From a virus: a stretch of 64,000 nt of DNA. The position numbers were made by a program, and so were the translations under genes. Where the stretch lies: positions 22,020-86,019 of the IMG/VR virus record IMGVR_UViG_3300033388_007160; one strand, 5' to 3'. Positions within the stretch are counted from its first letter, which is position 1. Each line of letters opens with the position of its first letter. Shown in pieces: positions 45,156 through 52,537 of the stretch. The notes below the pieces were generated by a model. That model was not told the DNA's origin and searched no databases. It saw only the letters and a list, made by a program, of their open reading frames with translations.

Positions 45156-45372
45156 CCTGCTTCACCTCCTCGCCGATGATAACGGCGATAGTAAGGTCTT
45201 CGCTGCGTATCCGAGCTGCTTTGCTCACTTGCCTAATGGCCTGGTCGGCGTTAGCGGCCCTAGTAAGCCAAACTTCATCGTCAACATAAAATACTGGGAA
45301 ATCGAAAAACATTTCTCCTACGTCCTTTACCGTGCCACAACTCTCTCGCCGCCTTACGACGTAAATAGCCAT
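45130..45372 (-). CDS. Small uncharacterised protein
   Basis: 80 residues, AAGGAGG before ATG 45372. Mixed strands and helices; overlaps the clamp-like gene. No family. Confidence 0.48.
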   Translation of the reverse strand: MAIYVVRRRESCGTVKDVGEMFFDFPVFYVDDEVWLTRAANADQAIRQVSKAARIRSEDLTIAVIIGEEVKQDEDSNQPC

Positions 45373-45394
45373 TGCTATCCCTCCTTCTTGAGGT

Positions 45395-45778
45395 TTATCC
45401 CAACACTGAGGGCGGATGTCCCGCCACCCAGTTGGCTGCTATGGTCAATGCCCGCCGTATATCAGAAACACAAAACCTCGCAGACATGTAATGCAAAGGA
45501 GCGTTGATTGACACATGCGGCGAGCGCCATTCTGTTATGGCGGCTACGTGGCATTTGCCGTCCCACAAGTAAACCAGCGCTTCGCGCCCCATGACGCTTC
45601 TGCCCAGTGTAATCCCCAACCCCTGCCGCAGACGCTTGAGCGCTTTCGCCAAGCCTTGCCCTTGCTCCACGATATACCCACTATTGGGGTCCCAAGCAGC
45701 CCATCGAAAGCATTTGCCAATCTCAGACCGAATAACAGGCTTCAGCCACTTGCTGGCCTTAGAACCAGATTCGGCCAT
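45395..45778 (-). CDS. Uncharacterised protein with its own promoter
   Basis: 127 residues. ATG 45778 has the GGGAAGGGGG ribosome site shared by several genes of this cluster and a promoter ending 25 bp upstream. Basic N-terminus, no motif recognised. Confidence 0.5.
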   Translation of the reverse strand: MAESGSKASKWLKPVIRSEIGKCFRWAAWDPNSGYIVEQGQGLAKALKRLRQGLGITLGRSVMGREALVYLWDGKCHVAAITEWRSPHVSINAPLHYMSARFCVSDIRRALTIAANWVAGHPPSVLG

Positions 45779-45802
45779 GGGCTATACCCCCTTCCCGTGC
45801 TC

Positions 45803-45830
45803 AGTATACCTTGTAGCGCAAGCCGCTAAA
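45803..45830 (-). promoter_or_regulatory. GTTTAGC-type promoter
   Basis: TTTAGC (45830-45825), 16-bp spacer, TATACT (45808-45803), 25 bp before ATG 45778. Confidence 0.6.
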
Positions 45831-46212
45831 CTCTGATAAACCGACGGACCGCAACAATCTGCCCCTTCTCGTCGCGAATGGCCGTCGGGCCGGTATCTGG
45901 TGCCACCACAATGATAGCCCGGTCGTAATTTCTTGCCACCGTTTCAGTAACAGCCTGTAGCGCCGGAAGCGATACAATGAAGATGTGCGTCTGGTCCTCG
46001 TCGAGCAGGTCTTCAGGTGGCAACCCTTCCGGCTCGCCAAATATCCTCACGACAATCGGTAAGTCACAGTCATACAGGCGAGCTGTGGAATCAGGCCGGT
46101 CTTCACAAGTAAGCCTTGCCACATATCCGCTCGGCGGGAATCGAGCTACTATCTCGCCCGATTCGTCCGCCAAGCGAATCTCGTGCGGTGTAAGGTTCCA
46201 GACTTTATACAT
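45826..46212 (-). CDS. NLTPH-type small phage protein
   Basis: 128 residues from ATG 46212 (GGGAGG at good spacing). It opens with WNLTPHEIRLADESGEIVARFPPSGYVARL, a pattern I recall from uncharacterised phage and bacterial proteins (NLTPHxVxI...PPSGxxARV). Function unknown. Promoter at 46237. Confidence 0.55.
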   Translation of the reverse strand: MYKVWNLTPHEIRLADESGEIVARFPPSGYVARLTCEDRPDSTARLYDCDLPIVVRIFGEPEGLPPEDLLDEDQTHIFIVSLPALQAVTETVARNYDRAIIVVAPDTGPTAIRDEKGQIVAVRRFIRV

Positions 46213-46236
46213 CTTGCAATCGCCTCCCAGCTCTTT

Positions 46237-46264
46237 AGTATACCGCGCTAACGCCTCGCCCAAA
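46237..46264 (-). promoter_or_regulatory. GTTTAGC-type promoter
   Basis: TTTGGG (46264-46259), 16-bp spacer, TATACT (46242-46237), again 25 bp before the ATG (46212), the same geometry as at 45803. Confidence 0.55.
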
Positions 46265-46274
46265 CATCAAATTC

Positions 46275-46356
46275 TGGTGGACGCGCCCGGGAATCGAACC
46301 CGGGTACCAAGCGCTGCACACCGGCCTTAGCGCTTGGTCGAACCTATTCTGCGCCC
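46275..46356 (-). ncRNA. tRNA-like RNA A (tmRNA-like ends, no canonical anticodon arm)
   Basis: 82 nt, 5' to 3' from 46356. The acceptor GGGCGC pairs with GCGTCC, giving a G3-U70 wobble, then A73 and an encoded CCA. The T arm is a 6-bp CCCGGG stem with loop TTCGATT. The 12-nt 5' linker contains GGTTCGA and, with the next base, reads GGTTCGAC as in tmRNA 5' ends. In place of D and anticodon arms there is one 9-bp stem (CCAAGCGCT/AGCGCTTGG) with a 13-nt loop AAGGCCGGTGTGC. A TATAAT box lies 10 bp upstream at the stop of the previous gene. G3-U70 and A73 are alanine identity elements. A second member is at 54844. It cannot be a standard tRNA, and it is far too short for tmRNA. Confidence 0.75.
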
Positions 46357-46367
46357 ATACTGCATCA

Positions 46368-46946
46368 TTATATCCACTGGTAGGCGTCTTCAATAGCGCC
46401 CACAGCCTCGGCTACCAGCAGCCGATAAGGCCTAGGCAAGTCACTAAACAACTGCAGCCACCTGCCCAGCATGTTCATCTCCCTCAGCCCGGTTGACAGG
46501 TCTAGGGCCTCGGCTATCTCAGTGATGTCAAAACAAGCATCAATCGGTTCGCCGGTCACTTCTGCCCAGACCAGGGCCATGAAGACGGTTGCCGGGCCGC
46601 CGCTGCTACCGTAGTTACAGCTTGCCCATTCCACGCTCCTGACGATGTTGGCGGCCTTGGTCAGTTCCTTCCCACTGGGCCATAACTGTGCCGCTAGCTT
46701 AATCACCTGCAACAGGTCAATATCGCCTTCTTCTGCGTGAAGTGCGAAAGTCTCTGTATCAGTTTCCACGAATTCCACATCATCTTTGTCAATGCCGAAG
46801 CGCTTGAGGGCTTCAGCTATGGCGTATTTAGCACACGGCGCGATAAGCGCCCCAGCCCCCAGCACCCACATTGCAGTAGCCTTCTCCCTCAGTCCCTTAG
46901 GATACTTTTCGAAATTATCCGGCGTTGGCAAGCTCACGGTTACCAT
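46368..46946 (-). CDS. Uncharacterised protein upstream of the tRNA-like RNA
   Basis: About 192 residues from ATG 46946 (GGAGGTG upstream). Helical, with an alternating Ala/Gly-rich centre; no family. Its last codons contain the TATAAT box of the tRNA-like RNA. Confidence 0.5.
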   Translation of the reverse strand: MVTVSLPTPDNFEKYPKGLREKATAMWVLGAGALIAPCAKYAIAEALKRFGIDKDDVEFVETDTETFALHAEEGDIDLLQVIKLAAQLWPSGKELTKAANIVRSVEWASCNYGSSGGPATVFMALVWAEVTGEPIDACFDITEIAEALDLSTGLREMNMLGRWLQLFSDLPRPYRLLVAEAVGAIEDAYQWI

Positions 46947-46999
46947 CGCTTTCACCTCCGCTCAGTTTTCTCCCCGCCGCATGGCGGTCTATCCTTGCG

Positions 47000-47083
47000 C
47001 TAAACACCAAACATTAACCGCAACAGGCGATTAATGAGCTGGGCCAAAACCAAGGCCAGCAGAAACATCACTGCTGTTTCCAT
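47000..47083 (-). CDS. 27-residue membrane peptide nested in the next gene
   Basis: ATG 47083 with AAGAAGGAGGCG upstream encodes METAVMFLLALVLAQLINRL... ending at TAG 47000. It is one hydrophobic helix with a basic end. It overlaps the last 53 bp of the upstream gene in another frame. The good ribosome site argues for translation. Function unknown. Confidence 0.42.
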   Translation of the reverse strand: METAVMFLLALVLAQLINRLLRLMFGV

Positions 47084-47561
47084 TGGGCTTCGCCTCCTTC
47101 TTACTTCTGCTTGCTAACGCGCTTGTTAGTTTCCCCAATGCGCATACGAGCCTATAGAATGCCTGCGCATCCCAAGGATTATCGAAAGGCACATAGGGCA
47201 GAATCTCCAACCAAACGCCATCGGGAATCTCTTCATGGCGATAATATTTCTGGCCCCGCTTCCACTCTAACATCCACCCTGGGGAGATCATCCCCACAAG
47301 CCACCTGTTCTGTGACTTGTCGAATACCGGCGGCTCTAAGTCCACATGTTCGCGAAAGACGCGGAATAACCGCGCCAGCGGCATTTCTATCTCTGCGTTG
47401 ACGATGAATTCGCCGGTAGTAACTCGTATAAGCTTACCGCCTACCACTTGTGCCACGTGCCTCGCTGCTTCTTGGGCCGCCGCGCGAAACTCCTTTCGCG
47501 ATAAATCGTGATCAGTCGTCTCGCCATTCGGCTCGATATAGAATTGCATTATGCATCTCAT
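47031..47561 (-). CDS. Uncharacterised protein
   Basis: 176 residues (ATG 47561; ATG 47549 also possible). GGGAAGG lies upstream. Strand-rich with a central Trp-rich segment; no family. Preceded by the structured element at 47583. Confidence 0.5.
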   Translation of the reverse strand: MRCIMQFYIEPNGETTDHDLSRKEFRAAAQEAARHVAQVVGGKLIRVTTGEFIVNAEIEMPLARLFRVFREHVDLEPPVFDKSQNRWLVGMISPGWMLEWKRGQKYYRHEEIPDGVWLEILPYVPFDNPWDAQAFYRLVCALGKLTSALASRSKKEAKPNGNSSDVSAGLGFGPAH

Positions 47562-47582
47562 GTTATATCACTTCCCTTCCCG

Positions 47583-47624
47583 ACGCTTTGGCTCCACCGC
47601 CCAGCGCGATGAAGCCAAGGCGTT
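47583..47624 (-). repeat. Structured leader element 1
   Basis: Outer stem ACGC/GCGT, inner TGGCT/AGCCA, large loop, directly before the GGGAAGG ribosome site of the gene at 47561. Same two-part design as at 47889 and 49041. Confidence 0.5.
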
Positions 47625-47652
47625 GGGCCGGAGGAGCCCGGCCCTAGCGCCA

Positions 47653-47871
47653 CTACACCTCGCTGAACCGCATCTCTACGGTTACAATCTCCATGTCCTT
47701 CGCCCGCTGCTTCAGTTCTTCTTCCACCTGTTCCCACTCGCCTTGCGCCCACACCTGCCCCTGCGGGCCAAGAAGAACCCAGCTAAGCTCTCCGTCTATC
47801 ACCTGCGCCATAACGCAACAGCCCAGTGCAGCGCAGGCCAAGTCGAGCCACTTCTCTTGTTCCCAAGTCAT
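47653..47871 (-). CDS. Small uncharacterised protein
   Basis: 72 residues; GGGAAGGGGG precedes ATG 47871. One Cys pair (ALGCC) and Trp-rich helices. No family. Confidence 0.48.
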   Translation of the reverse strand: MTWEQEKWLDLACAALGCCVMAQVIDGELSWVLLGPQGQVWAQGEWEQVEEELKQRAKDMEIVTVEMRFSEV

Positions 47872-47888
47872 CGCTGGTACCCCCTTCC

Positions 47889-47930
47889 CGACGCTCTCGC
47901 CCCACCCTCGCGGATGGGGCCAGGGCGTCG
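47889..47930 (-). repeat. Structured leader element 2
   Basis: Outer stem CGACGC/GCGTCG, internal loop, inner GGCCCCA/TGGGGC with a 10-nt loop, ending 1-2 nt before the GGGAAGGGGG ribosome site of the gene at 47871. Confidence 0.55.
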
Positions 47931-47995
47931 GGCCGGGCCGAAGCCCCGACGCCTCAGACTGTTAGAGGCTTACAACTTGGTGCTTAGGCTGCCGC

Positions 47996-48176
47996 TCAGG
48001 CCGAAACAGGTTCAAGCCCAAGCGGTAAGTGACGCCCATCAATCACCAAGTCCACGTTGCCGTGCGTTGTGGCGATAACCGTGCTTTTGCCCGTGCGCGA
48101 TGGCTGGCCCTCCACACTCAGATCAATTCGTGATGACCAGCTTGCCCCCTTCGCGCTTCATGTCCACGTTATACAC
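47996..48176 (-). pseudogene. Small conserved-type phage protein, interrupted by a +1 frameshift
   Basis: GTG 48176 (GGGAGGTG upstream) starts MYNVDMKREGGKLVIT and stops at 48123. One extra base restores a frame reading IDLSVEGQPSRTGKSTVIATTHGNVDL to 47996. Together they recall a small widespread protein family (KLxITIDLSKxxGPSxSGKxxxIAST.GN). Either a natural frameshift, a programmed one, or a sequencing error. Confidence 0.5.
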
Positions 48177-48227
48177 TTCTCGCACCTCCCTCTTGCTTTT
48201 TATCATCGGGCGCTAACGCGCCCCCTT

Positions 48228-48629
48228 TTACTCCGGCGGCCAAATGTTATTGTCTGCGATATGAACAGCCTCCCACAGGGCCTCGGCTATGTCTGTCGTA
48301 ATCACAGCGGTTGTATCATCGGGCACTATATCGGCGTCGCGAAGTGTTTCATCATGCACGAACCAAGCCCGGCGAGCCCCCGTGTCAGAGATTTCTAGGC
48401 CGCGCGATACGACAGCGATGCCATCAGGCCCGATTACTTCGATGACGGTGAGCGGCGAACCTTCGGCAAGTGACGGCTGCTCCAAGGCGATGATTCGCTG
48501 GATCAACGTCCTCATGCCTTCTTGCCGGTCAGGATAGCACCCCAGCGCGAAGCCATTGTCCCAAATCCATCCTTTGTCGTCCGCGCCATAGAAGTGATAT
48601 TTGGGCGCTTTGATGGCTATAGCTACCAT
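48228..48629 (-). CDS. Uncharacterised protein
   Basis: 133 residues with GGGAGGTG before ATG 48629. Alpha/beta with an acidic C-terminus. No family. A large hairpin (about 48656-48720) precedes it, similar in position to the structured leaders nearby. Confidence 0.48.
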   Translation of the reverse strand: MVAIAIKAPKYHFYGADDKGWIWDNGFALGCYPDRQEGMRTLIQRIIALEQPSLAEGSPLTVIEVIGPDGIAVVSRGLEISDTGARRAWFVHDETLRDADIVPDDTTAVITTDIAEALWEAVHIADNNIWPPE

Positions 48630-48734
48630 GTGCCTGCACCTCCCTTGCGTGGGGCGCTAACCGCCCCGCATCCCAAACCTGCCGTTTCTCGCGACAAGTT
48701 TGGGGCGCGGGGCGTCAAGCCCCGCCGGTTGATT

Positions 48735-49019
48735 TTACGATGTTCGCCCTCCCTCTAGCGCTTTGGCTACCGCCCCCAACCACCTCGCCACCGCATCGGG
48801 CCTCTTCCACAAGGCAAACATCGCCCACGCTACCCAATCAGCCACATAAGCCTTGTCCTTGCCGTACGACTCAAGCGCTTTACCCAGTTCGTAGATAGCC
48901 GTTGCGGGATTTTCGGGGCGCAGTACACACGCCGCTGCCGCAATCGCTACACCAATCTCTGTATCTCTGTCTCCATCCAAGCTTTCCGGGCGAAATTCGC
49001 CGAGGAAGCTTCCCAGCAT
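48735..49019 (-). CDS. Small uncharacterised protein
   Basis: 94 residues from ATG 49019, which follows GGAAGGGGG; the frame is open to 49133 but the upstream part is the structured leader. Helical, Ala-rich. No family. Confidence 0.5.
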   Translation of the reverse strand: MLGSFLGEFRPESLDGDRDTEIGVAIAAAACVLRPENPATAIYELGKALESYGKDKAYVADWVAWAMFALWKRPDAVARWLGAVAKALEGGRTS

Positions 49020-49040
49020 TGCGCTACCCCCTTCCGTCTT

Positions 49041-49081
49041 CGGCGCTCCTGCCCCACCTTGGCGATGGGGCGGGATCGCCG
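49041..49081 (-). repeat. Structured leader element 3
   Basis: Outer CGGCG/CGCCG, inner GCCCCA/TGGGGC with a 9-nt loop, 8 nt before the GGAAGGGGG ribosome site of the gene at 49019. Confidence 0.5.
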
Positions 49082-49114
49082 GGCCGCCGCGAAGGCGGCC
49101 TTGGGCGATGAGCA

Positions 49115-49342
49115 TTAGGCTGTGGCAGCCCAAAGGTTCAAGGCGCTCAGTAGCTGCTCAAATACTTTCACCACCTTGCCTCGACCTGCTGGGAGCCGCA
49201 ACACATACTCTTCTTTTTCGGCGTCATAGTCGAGTTCGTAACCTGCTGCTTCTACTGCTCGGTCGAGGATATAGATATACGGCAGAAGAAATTCCTCCCA
49301 GTAGGTCACGTTGCCTTGCTCTACACGTAGACGCGCTTTCAT
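49115..49342 (-). CDS. Small uncharacterised protein
   Basis: 75 residues; GGGAAGGGGG precedes ATG 49342 and a GTTTAGC promoter lies 38 bp upstream. Balanced helical/strand sequence. First gene of the leftward cluster. Confidence 0.52.
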   Translation of the reverse strand: MKARLRVEQGNVTYWEEFLLPYIYILDRAVEAAGYELDYDAEKEEYVLRLPAGRGKVVKVFEQLLSALNLWAATA

Positions 49343-49380
49343 GCTCGTTCCCCCTTCCCTGTCTCGCGCTTTCCACTCTC

Positions 49381-49408
49381 ATTATACCCACTCGCGCCGG
49401 GTGCTAAA
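49381..49408 (-). promoter_or_regulatory. GTTTAGC-type promoter, strongest example
   Basis: TTTAGC (49408-49403), 16-bp spacer, TATAAT (49386-49381). Drives the leftward cluster from the edge of the control region. Confidence 0.65.
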
Positions 49409-49964
49409 CATGTTTTGTGTAACAACCTTGTTACATCCGGCGCCCGGCGCCAGTAATGCGCCTGCGCTCACCCAAAGCGCCGCTGCGGCGCAGCGCCTTT
49501 AGCGGCTTGTCACAATTGCCAAGCATTCGCAACAGCCAAGACTGTGTTACTGCAAATCGTGGGCAATAACGCAGGCCAAGCAGCTACTGCTGATTTGGGC
49601 CAAGCCCGGCCCAAGGCCTGAAGCTTAGCCTTGGACCTTCAGGCCTGGCCTTCGGCCTAGCCTTTATCGGCCTCCATTATATATATGTGCCAGTCGGGCC
49701 GGATTTAAACCTGCTGGGCCAGAAAATTTTCGGCTTTTCGGGCCGGGGCCTTGGGCCTGGCTTGAGGCGGGCCAGTCGGGCTGAGGCAGCCGGGCCGAGC
49801 CATATTGGGCTTGGCTGGCCAGGCCGAGCCAGCAAAGGCCGGGGCAATCGGGCTTGGGCCGGATCGGGCCGGGGCCTTCGGGCCGGATTAGGCCGAAGGC
49901 CGGGGCCGGATGTAACAACATGTTTACATCAGCATGTTTCGGGCCGGTTTAGGGTAGACTGGTC
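49409..49964. other. Gene-free control region saturated with GGCC
   Basis: No credible gene. By eye I count 25 GGCC tetramers between 49561 and 49920, against about 2 expected by chance at this GC content. Short inverted repeats (GTAACAACCTTGTTAC; GGCGCCCGGCGCC) lie at about 49419-49450, and a TGTAACAACATGTTTACA-like stretch at 49912. It separates the leftward and rightward transcription units. Confidence 0.6.
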
Positions 49965-49994
49965 TTGACAGCCATTAGCGTGATATGCTATACT
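49965..49994 (+). promoter_or_regulatory. Sigma-70-type promoter
   Basis: TTGACA (49965-49970), 18-bp spacer, TATACT (49989-49994), about 50 bp before ATG 50048. Confidence 0.65.
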
Positions 49995-50047
49995 GGGCCT
50001 TGACAATGGGCCTTGAGGCCCCCGAAGCTAAGTCGGAGGTGAGTCTA

Positions 50048-50266
50048 ATGTCTGAGAAACTCTACGAACTGGCCTGCCAACAGGCCGGGCCGGAGTTTGC
50101 GGAGTTAGTGCAGGATATTGCAATTGCAGTCCTTGACGAAATGGCCGCGGACGAACATGACCCAGAATGGCAGAAGGCCTTCAGCATTAACCGGGCCTTG
50201 AACTGGCTGAAGGCCAAGCGGGCCGTTGAGAAACTGGCTGCAGCATGGAAACAGGCTGAATCCTAA
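50048..50266 (+). CDS. Small uncharacterised helical protein
   Basis: 72 residues from ATG 50048 with GGAGGTGAG upstream; the frame is open further upstream but without a site. Helical, Ala-rich. First gene after the promoter at 49965. No family. Confidence 0.55.
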   Translation: MSEKLYELACQQAGPEFAELVQDIAIAVLDEMAADEHDPEWQKAFSINRALNWLKAKRAVEKLAAAWKQAES

Positions 50267-50281
50267 GGGGAGGTGAGTCCA

Positions 50282-50908
50282 ATGTCAGTAACCTTTGACG
50301 TATGGCCTTGGGCCGACAAGCTAATGCTTCAATTGGGCTTGGCCAGCCAGGCCAAACTGGTCAGGCTGGCCAGGTGGGCCAGCCAGGCCTTGAAAGCCAA
50401 GCCCAAGTATGAGTATCGGGCCTATAAAGCTGATATCAAGGCCGAAGGCCCGGCCTTCAAGCTTGTGTGGATGGAAAAGCCTTCCGGGCCTTGCTGGCTT
50501 ATCTGGGCCAAGCCCAAGCAAGCTTGGGCCTGGCCTATGTGGACTGAAGGCTGCATCATCGAGCGTCAAGGCCGCTTGTGGCTGCAGGCCCGCGGGCTTG
50601 GCATGATTGAGATTGATAGCATAAGCCAAGCTATTCATATCCTTCTGGCCCGGCCCGGCCTTGGGCCTGCTGAGGCCCCGGCCTACAAGGCCGAGCCAGA
50701 TAACGGCAGGCCGGATCGGGCCATTGTCACAACCCTTGAAGGCAGCCAGATAACCTACTACTACAAGCCCGAACCGGGCTACTGGGCCAGGCAGACTTTG
50801 CAAGACAAGGCCCTGGCCCGAGCCTGGCCCAAGGTAGTTTCATCATATCGGGCTTTGATGAGGCTTGCCAGGGAAAAGCAGGCCCAAGTCAAGCGGGCCT
50901 TTGACTAA
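50282..50908 (+). CDS. Uncharacterised protein encoded in GGCC-dense DNA
   Basis: 208 residues from ATG 50282 (GGAGGTGAG upstream). Lys/Ala/Pro/Trp-rich, with many codons falling inside GGCC or GGGCC tetramers, so DNA-level pressure seems to shape the protein. No family. Confidence 0.55.
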   Translation: MSVTFDVWPWADKLMLQLGLASQAKLVRLARWASQALKAKPKYEYRAYKADIKAEGPAFKLVWMEKPSGPCWLIWAKPKQAWAWPMWTEGCIIERQGRLWLQARGLGMIEIDSISQAIHILLARPGLGPAEAPAYKAEPDNGRPDRAIVTTLEGSQITYYYKPEPGYWARQTLQDKALARAWPKVVSSYRALMRLAREKQAQVKRAFD

Positions 50909-51060
50909 CAAACCCTCTTCGGGCCGGGCCAGCAGCATATCGGCCCGGCCCTTCTTTTTTGCCTGCCGGGCTTATCGAGAACCGTGAGCAAATGAGAATG
51001 AATAGCAAAGGAGAGGGAAGGGGAGTTGAGAGAGGTTTGCAGCAGCCAAAGAACCCCCTC

Positions 51061-51231
51061 CCAACACCCATAAAGTTTGACATATGTCGTCCCCTCCCAA
51101 CACCCGTGAAGCCCGACATATGTCATCCTCCCCCAACATCCACGAAATCCGATATATGTCACCTCCCTCCCCAATGCTCACAAAAGCTTGGGCGTATGTC
51201 GCCTTAGCACTCACGAAGTCTGATATATGTT
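51061..51231. repeat. Iteron-like array of five degenerate repeats
   Basis: Five copies of a unit centred on the palindrome GACATATGTC start at 51079, 51115, 51151, 51191 and 51222 (spacings 36, 36, 40 and 31). Copies 1 and 2 are exact at the palindrome; later ones vary (GATATATGTC, GGCGTATGTC, GATATATGTT). The sequence before each (CCAACACCC..AA) is also partly conserved. Likely protein-binding sites: a replication origin or an operator. Not CRISPR, because spacers are not unique. Confidence 0.68.
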
Positions 51232-51314
51232 ATGCCTGTGTTTGCTGGCTGTAGGGGATGGTGGGGAGTTTTGGTTCAACCGGGCTTCGCCGGGGGAGAA
51301 GGGAAGAGGTTGGG

Positions 51315-51365
51315 CCCTAGCTACCTATAGGATAAAACTACGTTTTATCCTATAGGTAGCTAGGG
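51315..51365. repeat. Perfect 24-bp inverted repeat (51-nt hairpin)
   Basis: Arms 51315-51338 and 51342-51365 are perfectly complementary, around the 3-nt loop TAC. Arms begin CCCTAGCTACC. No T tract follows. It could be a cruciform at an origin, a recombination or resolution site, or a strong transcription barrier. Confidence 0.75.
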
Positions 51366-51385
51366 TTGCCTCGCATGTTACTTTG

Positions 51386-51415
51386 TTGATAATTGCCGTC
51401 GGCGAATGGTATAAA
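51386..51415 (+). promoter_or_regulatory. Promoter of the gene at 51567
   Basis: TTGATA, 18-bp spacer, TATAAA. The 145-nt leader is G-rich (repeated GGTAGGATG-like units at 51430-51460). Confidence 0.48.
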
Positions 51416-51566
51416 GCAGGGCGTTTGTGGTAGGATGCGGCAGGATGTGGTAGGTTGTGTGGGTGGGAAGGGGCCGAAGTTGATACTTCCCTATGGGGAG
51501 AAGGTTATAGGTTTGAAAGGGCCTGGGCCGGGGCATACTTAAAACAAAAAAGGAGCGGGATAGGCG

Positions 51567-51872
51567 ATGGCCGGTGAGAAACCCCTGTGGCATATGGAGC
51601 TTATCGTTACGACGAAGGAGGAAGTTAGGCTGGATGGGCGGGCCTGCCCGGCGGCTGGCATCCTCGCTCTGTGGTTTGAACAGGGCAAGGACTGTGTGCT
51701 TTATATCCCCGTGAAGATGCTGGAGGACATGTTCGGGGCCTGCCCGGATGTGCTGGATGTGGCCATCTCCGGCAAGGCTCATCTGGATGGCACATATACC
51801 TTCGTTACGGTGCAGGCGGACGAAGGAGGGGAACTGGCGGTTTACGCTCAGGGCCCGATAGCTCGGTCATAA
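51567..51872 (+). CDS. Small uncharacterised protein
   Basis: 101 residues; AAAGGAG precedes ATG 51567. Strand-rich, two Cys pairs far apart. No family. Single gene between the hairpin region and leftward genes. Confidence 0.52.
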   Translation: MAGEKPLWHMELIVTTKEEVRLDGRACPAAGILALWFEQGKDCVLYIPVKMLEDMFGACPDVLDVAISGKAHLDGTYTFVTVQADEGGELAVYAQGPIARS

Positions 51873-51903
51873 CGATCTGCTTTTTTGAATCTAACTAGAG
51901 GCC

Positions 51904-52470
51904 CTACGAAGGTTTGCCATTCATCACAGTCTTCCTCCATGACCGCCAAGCTTTCTGTTTGGGACCGAAGGCCTTCACCGTATGCCACTGTTTGGTGCGG
52001 CCTGCACGCCAGGCCAGGAAGATGGGCGTGCCGGTTGCGTTAACCGCTTTCTGGATGGCCTTCTCCCAGGCCTGATAGCGATGGTCGTCCTTCAGATGGG
52101 CCAGCACAAGTTCTATGACCGCGAGGAACAAAGGCTGATTAGAGAGAGGCAGCGGCCCGATGTATATGGCACCGCCGTTGCGCAGGCGGCCTTCGGCTAT
52201 CATCCGGCCCAAACGGCGGTTGAATTGGTCTTTGATGGAACATAGGGCCACGCCAACCTGACCGGATGAAGAGTCATATGCTATCGTCATACCGCCATGA
52301 GGCAGAGGCTGCTTCCCATCCTGCAGCAACCTGTAGTGGAATATCTTCGCCTCTTCGTGGTCTTCAGCCCAGTCGTGATACGTTACCACAAGAGGTTCAG
52401 GCTGGCCGGGGTCAAGGACATCTGCTTGATACTTGAACTCTATGCCGGGGTTCCAAGCTCCCCTTCCCAT
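51904..52470 (-). CDS. Uncharacterised protein
   Basis: 188 residues with AAAGGAGG before ATG 52470. Mixed alpha/beta, basic C-terminus (KQKAWRSWRKTV). No family. Promoter at 52507. Confidence 0.52.
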   Translation of the reverse strand: MGRGAWNPGIEFKYQADVLDPGQPEPLVVTYHDWAEDHEEAKIFHYRLLQDGKQPLPHGGMTIAYDSSSGQVGVALCSIKDQFNRRLGRMIAEGRLRNGGAIYIGPLPLSNQPLFLAVIELVLAHLKDDHRYQAWEKAIQKAVNATGTPIFLAWRAGRTKQWHTVKAFGPKQKAWRSWRKTVMNGKPS

Positions 52471-52506
52471 GCTTATCCTCCTTTCGCATGATAGGCTATC
52501 ACAGTT

Positions 52507-52535
52507 AGTATACCATGCAGGATAGGCCGGTTAAA
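52507..52535 (-). promoter_or_regulatory. GTTTAGC-type promoter
   Basis: TTTAAC, 17-bp spacer, TATACT (52512-52507), 37 bp before ATG 52470, beginning at the 3' end of the tRNA-Glu gene. Confidence 0.5.
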
Positions 52536-52537
52536 CA

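Noticed and set aside
44052-45179. 375-codon + strand ORF opposite the clamp-like gene
   Set aside because: The - strand frame has clamp-like motifs, a good ribosome site and overlaps its neighbours in operon style; the + frame has none of these.
46275-46356. Standard tRNA or complete tmRNA
   Set aside because: No D arm or 7-nt anticodon loop can be drawn, and at 82 nt there is no tag reading frame or pseudoknots.
51061-51231. Repeat array considered as CRISPR
   Set aside because: Units are degenerate, spacings vary from 31 to 40 bp and the intervening DNA is itself repeated; no cas1/cas2 or effector nearby. The Cas4-like gene at 24068 belongs to the recombination operon.
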